Origin: Eublepharis macularius
Lineage: Eukaryota; Chordata; Lepidosauria; Squamata; Eublepharidae
Assembly (NCBI RefSeq): GCF_028583425.1
Contig: NC_072796.1
Span: 141,865,464 to 141,929,463, forward strand
Direction of reading: 5' to 3'
DNA: 64,000 nucleotides
The position numbers and the translations under genes are program-made. The notes beneath the pieces are model-generated. The model was given only the letters and a program-made list of their open reading frames with translations. It was not told the DNA's origin and searched no databases. Below are positions 46,011-56,766 of this stretch, piece after piece. Each line of letters starts with the position of its first letter. The first letter of the stretch is position 1.

Positions 46011-46395
46011 AAAACACGTCCCTCCAGAACTCTTTAAGTATTAAATCATGCTAAATTGCTAAGCACCGTTATTTTCTCAGAAGTGAAGATCCATGTCAAA
46101 TCGGCTAAAATATCTAAATGTATTAACAGCAAAACCAAGCCACAGATCATAATTTAATAATCATCAAACCAAAATCAGGTCCCCAAAGTTTGCCTTGTGG
46201 TGTCTTCTGATTGGCAAGCAGGGACATGGCCTCGTTTCTGCTGGGTGCTCCTCCCAGATCCGTGGGGCTGCTGCTAAGAAGCCCCTGACCCCTGCGCCAC
46301 AGTCTTGAGCCCCCAAATTGCCCTGTACTTTATAGTAGGGGGCTCGTCCCAGGAGTGGCACAGTCTTTGAGATTTTTGGCTAGCAACCGTGGCAG
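46011..46395. other. No gene seen
   Basis: Unclassified sequence between a SINE and a CR1 copy. Confidence 0.3.
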
Positions 46396-46397
46396 AA

Positions 46398-47195
46398 GGG
46401 AGGCTTTAAAATCAGAATCGTTGGGTTGGAAGGGATCTCCAGGGTCATCTAGTCCAACCCCCTGCACAATGCAGGAAATTGACAACTGCCTCCCCCCTCC
46501 ACACACACCCCCAGTGACCCCTGCTCCATGCCCAGAAGATGGCAAAACACCTCCAGGATCTCTAGCCAAACTGGCCTGTGGAAAATTGCTTCCTGACCCC
46601 AAAGTGGCGATCGGCATTACCCTGAGCATGTAAGAAGGGGCCACAAGAACGAAGCCCTGATGTGACCCTTCCTGCCCTCCCCCTCATGATCTGCCCAGGT
46701 TCCTATAATCAGCGTTGCTGTCAGATGGCCATCTAGCCTCTGCTTAAAGACCTCCAAAGAAGGAGAGCTCACCACCTCCCGAGGAAGCCTGTTCCACTGA
46801 GGGACTGCTCTAACTGTCAGGAAGTTCTTCCTAATGTTTAGCTGAAAACTCTTTTAATTTCAACCTGTTGGTTCTGGTCCGACCTTCTGGGGCAGCAGAA
46901 AACAACTCCATGTCATCCTCTATCTGACAGCCCTTCAAGTACTTGAAGATGGTTATCATATCACCTCTCAGTCGTCTCCTCTCCAGGCTAAACATGCCCA
47001 GCTCCTTCAACCTTTCCTCCTAGGACTTGGTCTGCAGACCCCTCACCATCTTTGTTGCCCTCCTCTGGACACGTTCCAGTTTGTTTATATCCTTCTGAAA
47101 TGGTGGTACCCAAAACTGAACACAACACTCTAGGTGAGGTCTAACCAGAGCAGAGTAGAGCGATGCCATCACTTCACGTTTTAAACTGCTTTAAA
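46398..47195 (-). repeat. CR1 LINE 3' part
   Basis: The antisense CR1 terminus ('gaatcgttgggttggaaggg', TCTAGTCCAACCCCCTGCAC) runs into the coding C-terminal region (antisense of the NFLTVRAVPQW.RLPREVV and [19 protein letters not shown] type). Frameshifted. Confidence 0.9.
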
Positions 47196-47850
47196 ACTCT
47201 TCCCTGTGATAATAGGACCCAGAGAGCTCCTTGCCCGTTAGTTTGCCATGTGCCCTAATGAGGTTTCTTCACGACTGTCTGAAGCTACAAAATACATTTA
47301 AGAAAGTAGCAACCTGGAGAGGAAATCTACACTATCCAATTGAGAAAGGCAGCTTCTGTATTTGGGCACAACTGGGCATCAGCCAGAACTGGGCCTCAAA
47401 TGAGGGATGGGCTGAAGGGGTTTACCTCAAGCCCCCCCCCCCCGCCCCCATCCTAGGCTATGGCTCTCCCTGGCCCAGCCCGGCAGGTTTTGACATTTTC
47501 ACTTGGGCAGCCATGGGCCTCTGCTCCCTTCCAGGAAAATGCCAGAGGGTGATTTATGACTAATAACAAAGATCCGTTGATGCCAGGAGGTGGGAGCTAC
47601 CTCTGGCAACCGTCCCTCAAAGGGGCGGCCTGCGAAGTGTTGAATGCCGCTCTGCTCTCCCCGTGCAGCTTTGCTTTGCGGCAGGAGACTCCAACCTTCC
47701 CCAGATCGTAATGAAAGGTCACCTTCTCGCGACCTTTGTGCAGTGGCTGCTTCCTTTGTGATGCACAACTCCTGTGAGGCAACTGCCAAACATCTTCTCC
47801 GTATGGCACCGCTTCAGATTTGTCAGTCTAAAATCTGATTCTGATCAATG
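47196..47850. other. No gene seen
   Basis: No supported gene. A poly-C run lies at about 47432. Confidence 0.3.
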
Positions 47851-47852
47851 AT

Positions 47853-48230
47853 GATAGATCCGGACGAGTTATCCTTGTTATTCTGTAGTTGCAAAATAGT
47901 AAAGAGTCCAGTAGCACCTTTAAGTCTAACCAACTTTATTGCAGCATAAGCTTTTGAGAACCACAGCTCTCTTCATCAGATGCATTGTCAGCTTTCGAGA
48001 ATCACAGCTCGCTTCGTCAGATGCCTTGTCAGCTTTCAAGAACCACAGCTCTCTTTGTCAGATGCATCATCAGCTTTCGAGAACCACAGCTCTCTTCATC
48101 AGAGATGCATCTGATGAAGAGAGCTGTGGTTCTTGAAAGCTGATGATGCGTCTGACAAAGAGAGCTGTGGTTCTCGAAAGCTTATGCTACAATAGAGTTG
48201 GTTCGTCTTAAAGGTTAGTCTTTACTATTG
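47853..48230. repeat. PLE-type foldback with amplified hairpin array
   Basis: The leader and left arm are followed by four antisense hairpin units (near 47945-47985, 47991-48025, 48029-48066, 48070-48103), the centre CAGAGATGCATCTGATG, then two sense units (48108-48145 and 48150-48190) and the right arm. Units are about 40 bp. At least one (48111 onward) keeps CTGATGA and GAAA but has GCTGATGATGC instead of the normal stem III. Confidence 0.9.
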
Positions 48231-48234
48231 ACGA

Positions 48235-48905
48235 ATGATGGAGGCTTTTCTTCAGCAGTGTGGCACAGACCCAATGGCCACTGGGGCTGCTGTGAGTACC
48301 ATGCACCTGGTCAGATTTCCAGGCCCTTTCCTCTCTTGCCACACTTTTTGCTCCTGCGTGCTCTTTGCTCAACATCAGAGGTGATGTATAAACAGAATTA
48401 AGGGGAAAAGCCAATACAAAAAACCAAAACAAAACCACACACACACACACAACTGTGAAGACAAATTATATGTAAATTCAAAAAGAACAATAAACTCAAG
48501 TCTTATTACAAAAGTCATTTACATATCAAAAGTTATAAGTAAAGCGTGATTACATTCATTTGATAACAACAGCCTCTAGAACCACATCACCATCACATTA
48601 ATCCAAACAATGTGTCTCAGTAGCCTCCAAACATAAAAAAGTTGCTCCTTAAAGAAGTACATTCAAAGGAATATCTACTGCATAGCTCCACCCTGTATTA
48701 GGACTCCAACTCTAATTCAAACGATATGTCCATTATATTCAACTAATCTTTATCCGTGGAGCAGGAGGTGCAGTATATACTTAATGAAGACACGGTGTGC
48801 TGCCGACAGGGAACTGGTTTGAATGCCCTGTTTCAGGGCACTGCCAAAGAGCTCGGCTTGCTCCCGGGCCAGTAGAACTTCTCAGTCGGGAGCTAAGCCT
48901 CCAGA
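48235..48905. other. Unclassified interspersed-repeat-like sequence
   Basis: AT-rich, with a (CA)n patch at 48436-48452 and a GC-richer end at about 48800-48900. It may be an old retroelement end, but I cannot classify it. No gene. Confidence 0.3.
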
Positions 48906-48908
48906 ATC

Positions 48909-49130
48909 ATAGATCCAGAGGAGTTAGCCATGTTAGTCTGTAGTAGCAAAATAGCGAAGAGTCCAGTAGCCCCTTTAGGACTAACCAACTTTATTGTAGC
49001 ATAAGCTTTCGAGAACCACAGCTGTCTTCATCAGATGCATCATCAGAGATGAAGAGAGCTGTGGTTCTCAAAAGCTACAGTAAAGTTGGTTAGTCTTAAA
49101 GGTGCTAGTGGACTCTTGACTATTAAGCCT
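48909..49130. repeat. PLE-type foldback repeat
   Basis: Leader 'atccagaggagttagccatg', left arm with an intact minus-strand core (48997-49034), centre CATCATCAGAGATG, and a right arm lacking CTGATGA and with AAAA for GAAA. Confidence 0.9.
48997..49034 (-). ncRNA. Hammerhead-ribozyme-like core
   Basis: Minus strand: CTGATGA, stem II GACAGC/GTTCTC (one mismatch) with a TGTG loop, GAAA, GC-TTAT-GC, TA. Core bases intact; no local stem I. Confidence 0.4.
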
Positions 49131-49535
49131 CCAGAAGCTGATTTGCCTAAAGGTCCCACTCAACCTTTATGCCTGGGTAGAATTTGAACCCATATCCACC
49201 CCCTTTTCTAAGTACCCAGTGACTCCCTATTTCCCGTTATATTGATTGTATCTCCTTCTTCCCCCCTTTTAAGACCTCCCCCCATTTCCCCTCATCAACC
49301 CTTAATTCTCCTTTAACTGCAGCTCTATTTCATCTTTGAGTGGGACGTCTTTTTTCCTTTGTTGAGGAGCCTTAGGATAGGCTGGGCCCGGAGCAAGTCT
49401 TGTGGTCTGTTCTGCACACCGTGTGAGTGCAAAGAAGATATTCTTTGAAAGGAATAAGGTGCATTTGGTGGGATGTTTTAAGGAACGTGGCCACCACATG
49501 CAAGGTAACCCAGCACCAGGGCTCAATCTAGGTGT
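49131..49535. other. No gene seen
   Basis: Unclassified sequence. Confidence 0.3.
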
Positions 49536-49537
49536 GT

Positions 49538-49745
49538 ATCAAGGTTCCATCAAGTCACACCCAACTTACAGTGATCCCCTCGTGGGGTTTTCAAGGCAAG
49601 AGATGATTAGAGGTGGTTTCTCATTGCCTGCCTCTGCATAGCAAACTGGGTCTTGGTGGTCTCCCATCCAAGTACTAACAAAGGCTGACTTAGCTTCTGA
49701 GATCTGACAAGACTGGGCTAGCCTGGACCAAGCGGGTCTGGATTT
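49538..49745 (-). repeat. 5S rRNA-derived SINE
   Basis: The minus strand shows the 5S-like segment (GTACTTGGATGGGAGACCACC, AGATCTCAGAAGCTAAG) and the shared body with GGTGGTTTCTCATTGCCTGC on +. Same family and orientation as the copy at 6995-7205, more diverged. Confidence 0.85.
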
Positions 49746-49759
49746 ATCCACGAACTAAT

Positions 49760-49870
49760 GATTATTATTAGTATTAATTCAATTTGTAGCCTGCTCTCCC
49801 TGCAAGCAGAAATAAACAATTAAAACAATTAAAACTGGTGGCATAACAAGAGCAGTGGCCAGCTTTACAA
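49760..49870 (-). repeat. LINE 3' end with ATT tail
   Basis: ATTATTATTAGTATTAATTC tail, then 'tgtagcctgctctccctgca', the antisense L2-like terminus. Confidence 0.5.
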
Positions 49871-50172
49871 CCCACCCTCGGCAGCGCGTATTGCACAATC
49901 CCGCATGTAATCATTTGGGTCCACGGAGGCTGATGGCAAACAACAAAGAAGCAAAGGCTGGAGGGGAACACCCCCCCCCCAGTAGGCCAGGGAGGGGGGC
50001 CCATTTGCCTCAACCACCAATTAAACTTCAGCTTTGGGCCCCAGATTGCAAGGGGCCGCTAAGTGCAAAAATGTGTCTAAATTGTTGTTAGTTTTAGTAA
50101 TGCCTCTTCAGCTTGACAATTCAGGGGAGCCGCCGCACGTCCTAACCTGGTGCTGCCCAATGTCCTCTATGT
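49871..50172. other. No gene seen
   Basis: Unclassified; poly-C run at about 49971. Confidence 0.3.
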
Positions 50173-50175
50173 TCA

Positions 50176-50505
50176 TAGATCCAGAGGAGTTAGCTGTGTT
50201 AGTCTGTAGTAGCAAAATAGTAAAGAGTCCAACTTTACTTTAAGACTAACCAACTTTATGGTTAGACTAACCAGCTTTCGAGAACCACAGCTCTCTTTGT
50301 CAGATGCATCGTCAGCTTTCGAGAACCTCAGCTCTCTTTGTCAGATGCATCTCAAAAGCTGATGATGCATCTGACGAAGAGAGCTGTGGTTCTCAAAAGC
50401 TGATGATGCATCTGACAAAGAGAGCTGTGGTTCTCGAAAGCTTATGCTACCATAAATTTGGTTAATCTTAAAGGTGCTACCGGACTCTTTAGTATTTTCC
50501 TTTTA
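50176..50505. repeat. PLE-type foldback with amplified hairpin array
   Basis: Two antisense hairpin units (about 50271-50308 and 50312-50350), then two sense units (about 50365-50400 and 50407-50447), joined by CATCGTCAGC / GCTGATGATGC linkers. The left arm also has a short internal duplication of the CTAACCAACTTTA segment. Single core substitutions (CTGACAA or AAAA) disable the sense units. Confidence 0.9.
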
Positions 50506-50930
50506 TGTTGATGCTTTCAGCCAGGTCTGAGCTGCACCTTGGAACAAGCTCAGGTGGAGACGCCTGTTGCCTCTCGCAGGGATGCTGATAGAAGCCAAGC
50601 CCCGGCAGAGGACCAGCTCCCCCCTCCCTTTGCAGTTGCTGTGGGTGGCTTGGCAGTGGAACCAGCTCAGCACATGCGCTGCTGTTGGCTGAGCTAGAAT
50701 TGACACGCGAGATACAGGGGAGCACATGGCTCGCCCCAGAGCAGATTATGCAGCTGTGATTGGAGCGGTGCAGGACTTGCCAACTTGTAGACGTTGAATG
50801 CGTGAAAGGGATTGGCCTGTTTGGAGAAGGGCATGAGATCATAAGCAAGCCCACGCGTGCATCTCCAGCTAGCCACCAAAGAGCAGGAATATATTGCACA
50901 GCACTTTTGAGTGTTCAAAGTATTTTATGT
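50506..50930. other. No gene seen
   Basis: Unclassified sequence. Confidence 0.3.
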
Positions 50931-50934
50931 ATTG

Positions 50935-51210
50935 ATTTGGTTTCAGTTGATGCCGCCTTCCCCCCCAGGAGATCTCAGAGGGCCACTCTAGATTATGGAA
51001 AGGGCTTGGGGGAGAAAGACCCCCGCTCCCGTTCCCCAATCCGCACACAGCCATGAAGCGTCCTGGGTGACCTCGAATCCGTCACTTATCTCTCAGCCTC
51101 ACCTACCTTGTAGGGTTGTTGTGAAACTAAAGGAGGAGGGGAGAGCCATGCTCGCCACCTTGACCTCAATGGGGAAACAGCAGGATAAAAATTTAATAGA
51201 TGGATAGACA
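50935..51210 (+). repeat. tRNA-SINE/LINE-derived segment
   Basis: 'tgggtgacctcgaatccgtc', 'ctctcagcctcacctacctt' and 'gttgttgtgaaactaaagga' are the SINE-family body; its 3' end carries GATAAAAATTTAATAGATGG. Confidence 0.6.
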
Positions 51211-51259
51211 TTACCCTCGCCAGCTGCTCTCCCCCAAAGAATTGCAATCTACACCCAGA

Positions 51260-51640
51260 ACATCATGTACGGTTTCATTTCCAGGCTAAGATGGCCAGCC
51301 AGGATGGCGGACAGGGCCTTTTCTGGAGTGTCCCCTCAGCTAAGCATCTTCCTGGCCTGCCTTTGGTGACTTCCCCATCAAATCTCAGGTGCCAGGTGAA
51401 ATACTTTCTTTTAGTTAATTATTTTATTTATCCTGGCATTTGGCATTGAGAATGTAGCCTTGTTTTTAGCTGGCTTGCTTCATCTCTTGGCATTTATCTG
51501 AAGGGGGTTAATCCGCTGCTAAAGTATATATGCGGCATTATCTCAAGATGGCCTGTTTTTAAATTTTACTGTGGCTGCTTTTTTAAAAAAATGTTATTGG
51601 CTTTATTAATTGTTAACGATTTGCCTTTTGCGGGGTTGTA
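51260..51640 (+). repeat. L2-like LINE 3' relic
   Basis: 'atggcggacagggccttttc' followed by CTGGAGTGTCCCCTCAGCTA and the TTTCTTTTAGTTAATTATTT tail fits the C-terminal GRAFSVVAP-type coding and 3' UTR of L2-group LINEs. Confidence 0.55.
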
Positions 51641-51774
51641 GTTGTGTATATTCTTCTCAAGATCCTGAGGTAGCACAGAAGTAGTTCCATAGTGCAAAAT
51701 TCGGCCTCTCCAACTCCTCTGTTTGCATTTTGTGCAGCAGTTTCTAGCCTTTCTCGGCTTTGAGAGCCCTGCAG

Positions 51775-51960
51775 GGTAGTTACAGTGTCGGACTAGGATC
51801 TGAGAGACCCAGGTTCGAATCCCCACTCTGCTTGGAAGCTTGCTGGGTGCCTTGAGCCAGTCACACACTCTCAGCCTAAACTACCTCCCAGGGTGGTAGG
51901 ATGAAACGGAGGAGAAGTGGAGCCAATTTGGGTCCCCTTTGGGGGACAAAATGAGGTACT
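51775..51960 (+). repeat. tRNA-derived SINE
   Basis: Good head: GTGTCGGACTAGGATCTGAGAG with the perfect B-box-like GGTTCGAATCC at about 51812, then the body 'ccttgagccagtcacacact ... cagcctaaactacctcccag' and TTGGGTCCCCTTTGGGG near the end. Confidence 0.82.
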
Positions 51961-52254
51961 ATCGAGACAGGAGTTGCCACACTTCCATGGCAGAAGGGGT
52001 GTATGTTTGGGGGGGGGGGTAAGGTGCTCTGCATGGTACTTGCCCCACCCCACATCTAACAGGAGTGTGATAACTCATGCACAGTATGCTAAATGCATGC
52101 AAGAAACAGCCCAATTGCACTGGATTGCAGAGGCTCTGCTCAGAATTCTCCGCTGCAGTAAGTAGGGTGGGGGGTGAGTGTAGAGGCCCTCTGAGTGGTA
52201 TTACTGAGTTGTAACGCTCCTTCTCAGAGATATTCACCCTGCAGACTCTTTCAT
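51961..52254. other. No gene seen
   Basis: Unclassified; poly-G run at about 52010. Confidence 0.3.
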
Positions 52255-52279
52255 GGCAAACCTGAAGTACAGAGGAATA

Positions 52280-52370
52280 ACAGCAGCAGCAGCAACAACA
52301 GTAATAACAATAATAATAAAATAATAATAACATTCAATTCATATACCACCCTTCCAGACAACATATTCAT
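52280..52370 (-). repeat. LINE 3' end with (AAT)n tail
   Basis: AGC/AAC/AAT repeats at 52280-52333 precede 'aattcatataccacccttcc', the antisense LINE terminus also seen at 15655. Confidence 0.6.
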
Positions 52371-52541
52371 TCCTTGCCCTCTCATTATGGTTTGCCATCA
52401 CTTTATTTTTTTAAAATTATCAAATTAAAAAGGATACACACACATTTATTTTTTAAATTATTTAGGACATTTTGGATGCAAGTTACAAGTCAAAAACCTG
52501 TTACAATCATTACAAAATCTCTCTCTTGCATACTTACCCAT

Positions 52542-52544
<3 letters not shown>

Positions 52545-52588
<44 letters not shown>
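52545..52588 (+). repeat. (GA)n microsatellite
   Basis: 22 GA units, interrupted only at the 3' edge (GAAGG). Confidence 0.97.
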
Positions 52589-52589
<1 letters not shown>

Positions 52590-52591
<2 letters not shown>

Positions 52592-55240
52592 AATGTTCAA
52601 GATTCAGTGTTTCAATGTAAACTTGAAAATTACTATTCCAATGTGTCATGAACAAAATCTCTTTTTATAAAGTTGTCTGGCTGTGATTCTTTGTGGTGTG
52701 ATTGTTTTCTTTAAAACCTCTTTGGTTCATGATGTTCTTTCTGGACTTTTTTTTTAGTTGATGGGAGCTACCTAATGAATCATTTTGATATAAAATTAGC
52801 AGCATGTTAACATTTTAAATAAACATATTTTTATTTTAACTCTCCTGATGTGTGATTATTGGGGTAGGGGGTAACTGGGCTCCTTGTGAGCAGAGAGAGC
52901 ATCTCTCAGAACTCCCCCCCCCCAGCTGCCTTCCGTTCAGTCTTCCATTTGTAGCTGCTAAATGAAGCCAACCTGGAATTTCTGCCTCTTGCTGAGCCAG
53001 CAAGAAGCCGTGCGGAGCCGAGCCCATCTGAGCTGGAAGCTGTTTGATTTCCAGCGTGTGTAACAGCCACACAAAGAGTGTGCAACAGACGCACAAATGA
53101 GGGGAGGTGTGGCTTTCCGCAGGCTCCTTTCCGAGGCGTTCCAATGTTCAGAGTGGCAACTGGGCTCATGTGCCAGCTCTTGAAGCTTCACAGTGGAAGC
53201 ACAAAGCAACTTGAAGGTAAGCAACTAAAAATATGGGGACTGCAGTGCTGGATGGCATCAGAAACGCCTGTGTCATGATGCTCTGTAATGGCCAGCCAGG
53301 GACCCCTAAGATGCTCCCAAGCTGGGTACAAGGGGGAGAGCAATTCCCTTGCCCTGAAAGCACCTGGCAATAGACCTCCTCTGACTTCGGAGCTTGCATT
53401 TCTAGCTATCGTAGGTCGCCTGTCTCTGAATTAACCCCGTTCATTTCCCTAAGAACAGCGGCCCTGAGCCAAGAAGTGGCTGCAATGTCCTGTGGCAGTG
53501 AATTTCGCAGACTAATGATGCGTTGCCCGACTCCATCTTTCTTTGGCTGCCTCTGTCCTTTCTGCCAATCAATTTCATCAGAGGATCCAGACTTCCAGTA
53601 CACTGAGTGAGAGAGAAAGGGTGGCTAATGTCTACCTCCGATTTCATACAAGACAGTTTGGGACTGAGCCAATTTCCAGCCCTGCGTGTCTGTGTTCCCC
53701 GGCTGCTGCCAGTTCTGATCTTTGGTGCTGAGCCGGACGGGAGGAAAAAGGGACCCCCAATAGCCGAGCTGCGCAGAACCCCATGCGGAGAGAGTATTTT
53801 GCAGCATTGCCTGTGGGGTGGGGGGATTCTTGCTGGCAGTAGCTGGGTTTCATCTGGTCAAAGATACTCAGAGCCTCGGCAGGGCTGGAGGCAGGAGCCC
53901 TTTGGTATCAGTCAAAGGGCTCTTGGCTTGCAGTCTGATTTTTCTGAGAGCCCCTGAAAGGCAAGAGCCCTTCTCAAAACCTTCCCCTGGATAGGCCAGG
54001 GGTTGAATGTGCCAGAGAAGCGCTCCACCACCCAGCCACTGCCCTTGGTGTGGGAGAGGGAATAGAACCCTTTGCCCATGCTATACTCTCTCATGCACAC
54101 CCAGACACCTACCTTGAAGTGTGGGGAGGGAACACAGGTACCATATGATGCTGAGCTCACCTGTTGTCAAGAATGCCGGGCCCAGTGTCATAAACCAACG
54201 GAAGAGTCCTTCTGCTAGGCTCAGACCTTTTGCTCGTTGACCTGCTGCCATAGATATCATGAGGCACGAAAAAGAAATGGCCAGGCCTGTTCTGCTTCAC
54301 TGCTCTTTTGCGCTTTCATTCCAAAGCAGGCCTTTAAATTTTGCTGAGCCCCCTACTCCTACTCTTGTATCTGACATAGGAGGTATTTGTGAGCAGGGAA
54401 TTCTTTCTGCATGGAAGAGCATTCGCTCATGTGAGCCCACCCTGTGGTTACAAAGGGTGTAGCCATGAGGGCAAATCAGGCCCAGCTTCCACTGGAAACA
54501 ATCTTCACTGGGGCCCAGTGTCTTTCCGCCTTGCTAGGGCTGCTCGCTGGATGTTCACCTTCTGACCATAGAGATGGCCATGTGTTGCAGTAAAAATGTA
54601 TGTACTTGCACAAAGCCCGTGTTTACCTTTCTAGAGCTTTTGAATTGTTGTGTTGAAGAAAATAGCCTCTTGCATTCCTTGAGAATTGCTTTGCTGTTGT
54701 GCCTGCGTGTGCAAGCTTTAGTGATGGAACACATTTTTCACATTTAAACTATTGGAAAAGTCCGTCACGTGTGTGGGTGGTGGAGGTTTGCATATTCCCA
54801 AACTACTTGCAACGAGGGCCTGCTGCCAGGGGTCAGGGAAGTGGTACCCACACCAAAGCCTCAGCCCTGGAAAGGGAGTTCAGAACCAAGATGAATTCTC
54901 TGACTATACGAAGCTGCAAAAAACAGTGTGTCTTTGGGCATGTGTGCAAAATGCTTTCTCTTTGCCATAGATTAACTGCCACAAAGCCTCTGGCAGGTAG
55001 ATAAAGATAAAGGGGGAAGAATCTACAGATGCCAGAACGGGATGCTCAGTGCAACTCCTGGTCAAGGAAGGACCAGCTAAGCTAGGCCGATAAGTGAGTG
55101 CTGGTGGCCTAGAGCAGAGCGGCCGGACACAAAAGGCTTGGGCGGCACTTTTCATTGCTATGGAGGTGCAGGGGGGTGCTGCTGCCGCCCCCAGGGCCTG
55201 CCTCCCTCTGCATCTAGTGTGTAGATTGTGCTTACTTCTA
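52590..55240. other. Intergenic, no gene
   Basis: Mostly unique-looking sequence with no convincing exon or repeat. 52690-52850 is AT-rich. Confidence 0.3.
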
Positions 55241-55244
55241 GACT

Positions 55245-55435
55245 CAGGTGATTTGGCCGCACTGATCTACGGCCCTTTAACATCCAGGCTGGGCTACTTC
55301 AACGTGATCCTGTTTGGCCAGTTTTGAAGCGGGTTAACAGGCTGCCCCTTTGCTTCCAGATGCAGCTGAAGGGGCTGGTGGTTTAGGACCCCTCCTGAAG
55401 GGCCACCTCTCCCCATCTGGCCCCAGGGCCCACCC
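55245..55435 (+). repeat. L2-like LINE fragment
   Basis: 'aacatccaggctgggctact' with 'tcaacgtgatcctgtttggc' decodes to the L2 LVTSRLDYCN-type segment, diverged; GGGCCACCTCTCCCCATCTG belongs to the same element. Confidence 0.6.
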
Positions 55436-56191
55436 CAGGCTCCTGCCTTCTATTTGTTATGCTCTGCATAGCTGCTAGAGCCCAGGTGCTGTCACCGATG
55501 GCCGCTGTCTTTTGAAACAGACTGGCGGAGGAAGTGGTGTATAAAGAGACTCCCTTCGTGTTTTAATTTTCGAGCACTTCTAACATCCTCTGGTTTTGTA
55601 GGTCTTTCTGCCAATTGCTGCGTTGGACTCCTGGTTTTAGATGGCACGCTGCGTTTTTGCTTTCTTCTCTCTGCTGTGTGGTTTTAGGGCAGATTGCTTT
55701 CGCTCACCTCCAGCTGTTCCTAAGTGGCTCTGAATTGTGGACAGGCAGGGAACCTCTTTTGAAGGAGCCAAGCGACGCCTCGGGTGGGGTGTGTGTGTGT
55801 TCCTAAGGGCGAGGAAGGCCCTCAGCGATGCTCCACGAGAGAAGCCTCTGGGGGGGCCCAAGTGGGGCTCTCACCTCCCCCCTCCCCTCCCCCCCCCAGC
55901 CGCCTCTTCACTGCAAGCTCCTCGGGGCCTGTTTGGCCTTTTGCCTTTGCTGACCTGGCTCTGTACAGCCGCGGCTGCACCAGCGCGCAATTTACAGCGC
56001 TTATAGGAGCGCAAGAGAGGCGCAGTTCCTTCCTGCGCGCTTTTCAAAAAGGCGCCCGGTGCTTGACGGCGCTCCCGGCGGGCCGGGGGACTCTCGGCTT
56101 CCCCAGCGGGGCGCGCCCGGCCCGCGGGCGCCCGGCTGCGCTGCCCCCGCGCGGCCACTGGAGGGCGCTTGCCCGGCCTCCCCCCGTCGGC

Positions 56192-56226
56192 GTCCAGCTG
56201 TTCCCGCCGGAGACTGACAGCTGGAC
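56192..56226. promoter_or_regulatory. Inverted E-box pair upstream of MAFA
   Basis: GTCCAGCTGT at 56192-56201 and its exact complement ACAGCTGGAC at 56217-56226 flank a 15-bp spacer. Each has a CAGCTG E-box; the right one overlaps TGACAG, a MEIS/PREP-type word. It lies 105-140 bp upstream of the TATA box, a fitting place for bHLH control, but no binding is shown. Confidence 0.4.
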
Positions 56227-56295
56227 CCCGGGGTTGCCATAGGGATAGGCAAATGGCCCGCCAGCCGCGGCTGGTTATAGGCGGGGAGGCGGCTG

Positions 56296-56317
56296 CCCCC
56301 GCCCCTGCGGGCGGGGC
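56296..56317 (+). promoter_or_regulatory. MAFA: GC boxes, MAFA promoter
   Basis: Two SP1-type GC boxes, CCCCGCCCC (56298-56305) and GGGCGGGGC (56309-56317), lie just upstream of the TATA box. Confidence 0.5.
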
Positions 56318-56330
56318 CCGGCGCCGCTCC

Positions 56331-56340
56331 CTATAAAAGG
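56331..56340 (+). promoter_or_regulatory. MAFA: TATA box, MAFA promoter
   Basis: CTATAAAAGG is a strong TATA match 427-436 bases upstream of the ATG. Transcription is expected to start near 56362-56368 (CAGTCACTGG region), giving a ~400-base GC-rich 5' UTR. Confidence 0.75.
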
Positions 56341-56766
56341 CAGAATGCTCCATTCAGCACTTCAGTCACTGGCGAGGGGGAGGCGCGGAGCCGCTCGCTG
56401 CAGCCGCCGGTGGTGCCGCGACGGGGCGGGGAGGGCAGAGCCGGGCCGGAGCCTCGGGCGGCCGCTGCCTGCGAGCAAGAGAGCGAGCGAGCGAGCGGGG
56501 AGGGCGGGGGCGCCGCCGCCGGACCCTGCCGCCGGCCCCCCGCCGCCCCGTCTGGGCTGCCGCCGGGACCGTCCTTGGCGCGGCCGCCGGCCAGGGAGGC
56601 AGAAGCGCCGGTCGGCGGCGCCCCCCGGCGGGCCCGCGTCCCTCGGGGCGCCCTGCGGGCTCCTCCGCCTTGGCGCGGCCGGGGGCGCCTTGGCGGGCGA
56701 GGGCGGCGCGGCCGTCGAGGGCCCGGCGAGTGAGCGCCCGCGCCGGCGGGCCGCCTATGCGGTGAG

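Noticed and set aside
47945..48190. CRISPR-like array
   Set aside because: The units are inverted eukaryotic foldback hairpins without spacers, in a vertebrate genome.
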